A stretch of DNA of 14,158 nt from NCBI GenBank assembly GCA_030698645.1, contig JAUYMV010000197.1:1-14158 (forward strand), given 5' to 3'. Each line of letters opens with the position of its first letter. The stretch's first letter is position 1. This DNA comes from Mesorhizobium sp. GTDB taxonomy: Bacteria; Pseudomonadota; Alphaproteobacteria; Rhizobiales; Rhizobiaceae. Both the position numbers and the translations under genes were made by a program. The notes under the pieces were generated by a model. That model saw nothing but the letters and a program-made list of their open reading frames with translations, did no database searches and was not told where the DNA came from. Shown piece after piece: positions 13,823 through 14,158 of the stretch.

Positions 13823-14158
13823 TCAGGCCGCCATCTGGAAGCGTCCGGTCTCCTTGAAAGCTTCCATGGTGGCGCGGATATGGTCGGCAGCCGCGCGCAC
13901 CGGCGCGCTCGCATCCGGGGCCACGATCATCACCAGATTGTAGGTGCCGAGTTCCGGGAGACCGTCCTTCGCGCCGAGCGCGACGATGTCCTCGCCGATG
14001 AAGGAGCGTGGCAGCGGAGCGACGGCGAGATCGGCGAGAATCGCCGCGCGCTGGCCGGCCGTGTGCGCGCTCATATAGGCGACGCGGTAGTCGCGCCCGG
14101 ACTCGCTCAGCGCGTCGAGCGCGCGGATGCGCCAGGCGCAGCCCTCTTCCCAGAGCGA
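13823..14158 (-). CDS. LysR-family transcriptional regulator, C-terminal fragment at window edge
   Basis: The last 111 residues of a gene that starts beyond the right edge. The visible part begins L-W-E-E-G-C-A-W-R and continues through Y-R-V-A-Y-M-S-A-H-T-A-G-Q and A-D-L-A-V-A-P-L-P, typical of the second half of a LysR substrate-binding domain. It ends with a helix and R-F-Q-M-A-A. The DNA-binding domain is not in the window, so the target is unknown. The frame is open to base 14158, so the internal ATG at 14074 is not the start. It points the same way as ligD, 97 bases upstream of it. Confidence 0.85.
   Translation of the reverse strand, partial: SLWEEGCAWRIRALDALSESGRDYRVAYMSAHTAGQRAAILADLAVAPLPRSFIGEDIVALGAKDGLPELGTYNLVMIVAPDASAPVRAAADHIRATMEAFKETGRFQMAA

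Overview
The window is GC-rich DNA with strong third-position GC bias. Its gene content (ExoD, DUF1127, DUF4893, entericidin, PE-ligase-polymerase LigD, rhizobial-style LysR) points to an alphaproteobacterium of the Hyphomicrobiales, most likely a Phyllobacteriaceae/Mesorhizobium-like genome. This placement comes from recognised protein families, not a database search.

The main theme (349-9666) is a corrinoid- and tetrahydrofolate-dependent methyl-transfer module of the type best known from acetogens and methanogens. It contains a B12-binding corrinoid protein (349-1050), a DUF1638 protein (1450-2097), a small 'virulence factor' domain protein (3806-4108), a cysteine-rich MetV-like protein (4101-4736), a MetF-type methylenetetrahydrofolate reductase (4733-5827), a pterin-binding (DHPS-like) methyltransferase (5897-6874) and a ferredoxin-ASKHA corrinoid reactivase (7588-9666). 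Inferred flow: an outside methyltransferase, not in this window, demethylates a substrate (quaternary amines such as glycine betaine are the usual guess) onto the corrinoid protein. The DHPS-like enzyme moves the methyl to tetrahydrofolate, MetF with the MetV-like partner oxidises methyl-THF to methylene-THF, and the reactivase repairs the corrinoid when it oxidises to Co(II). The DUF1638 and virulence-factor proteins have no established role here.

The module is interrupted twice. Between the corrinoid gene and DUF1638 sits a minus-strand entericidin-type lipoprotein (1258-1392) with a strong terminator. After DUF1638 come a secreted DUF4893 protein and an ExoD membrane protein, and a terminator separates these from the folate operon. 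Between the DHPS-like gene and the reactivase lies a lower-GC cassette (about 6875-7580) with a candidate promoter and operator, one unrecognised gene and a very good terminator. It looks like a later insertion into the operon.

Downstream are a DUF1127 small protein (9819-10007), an HSL-type alpha/beta hydrolase (10160-11134), a convergent minus-strand ligD (11143-13725), and the C-terminal part of a minus-strand LysR regulator that runs off the right edge (13823-14158). Bases 1-348 hold no gene I can support. They contain candidate operators and a leader hairpin for the corrinoid gene.
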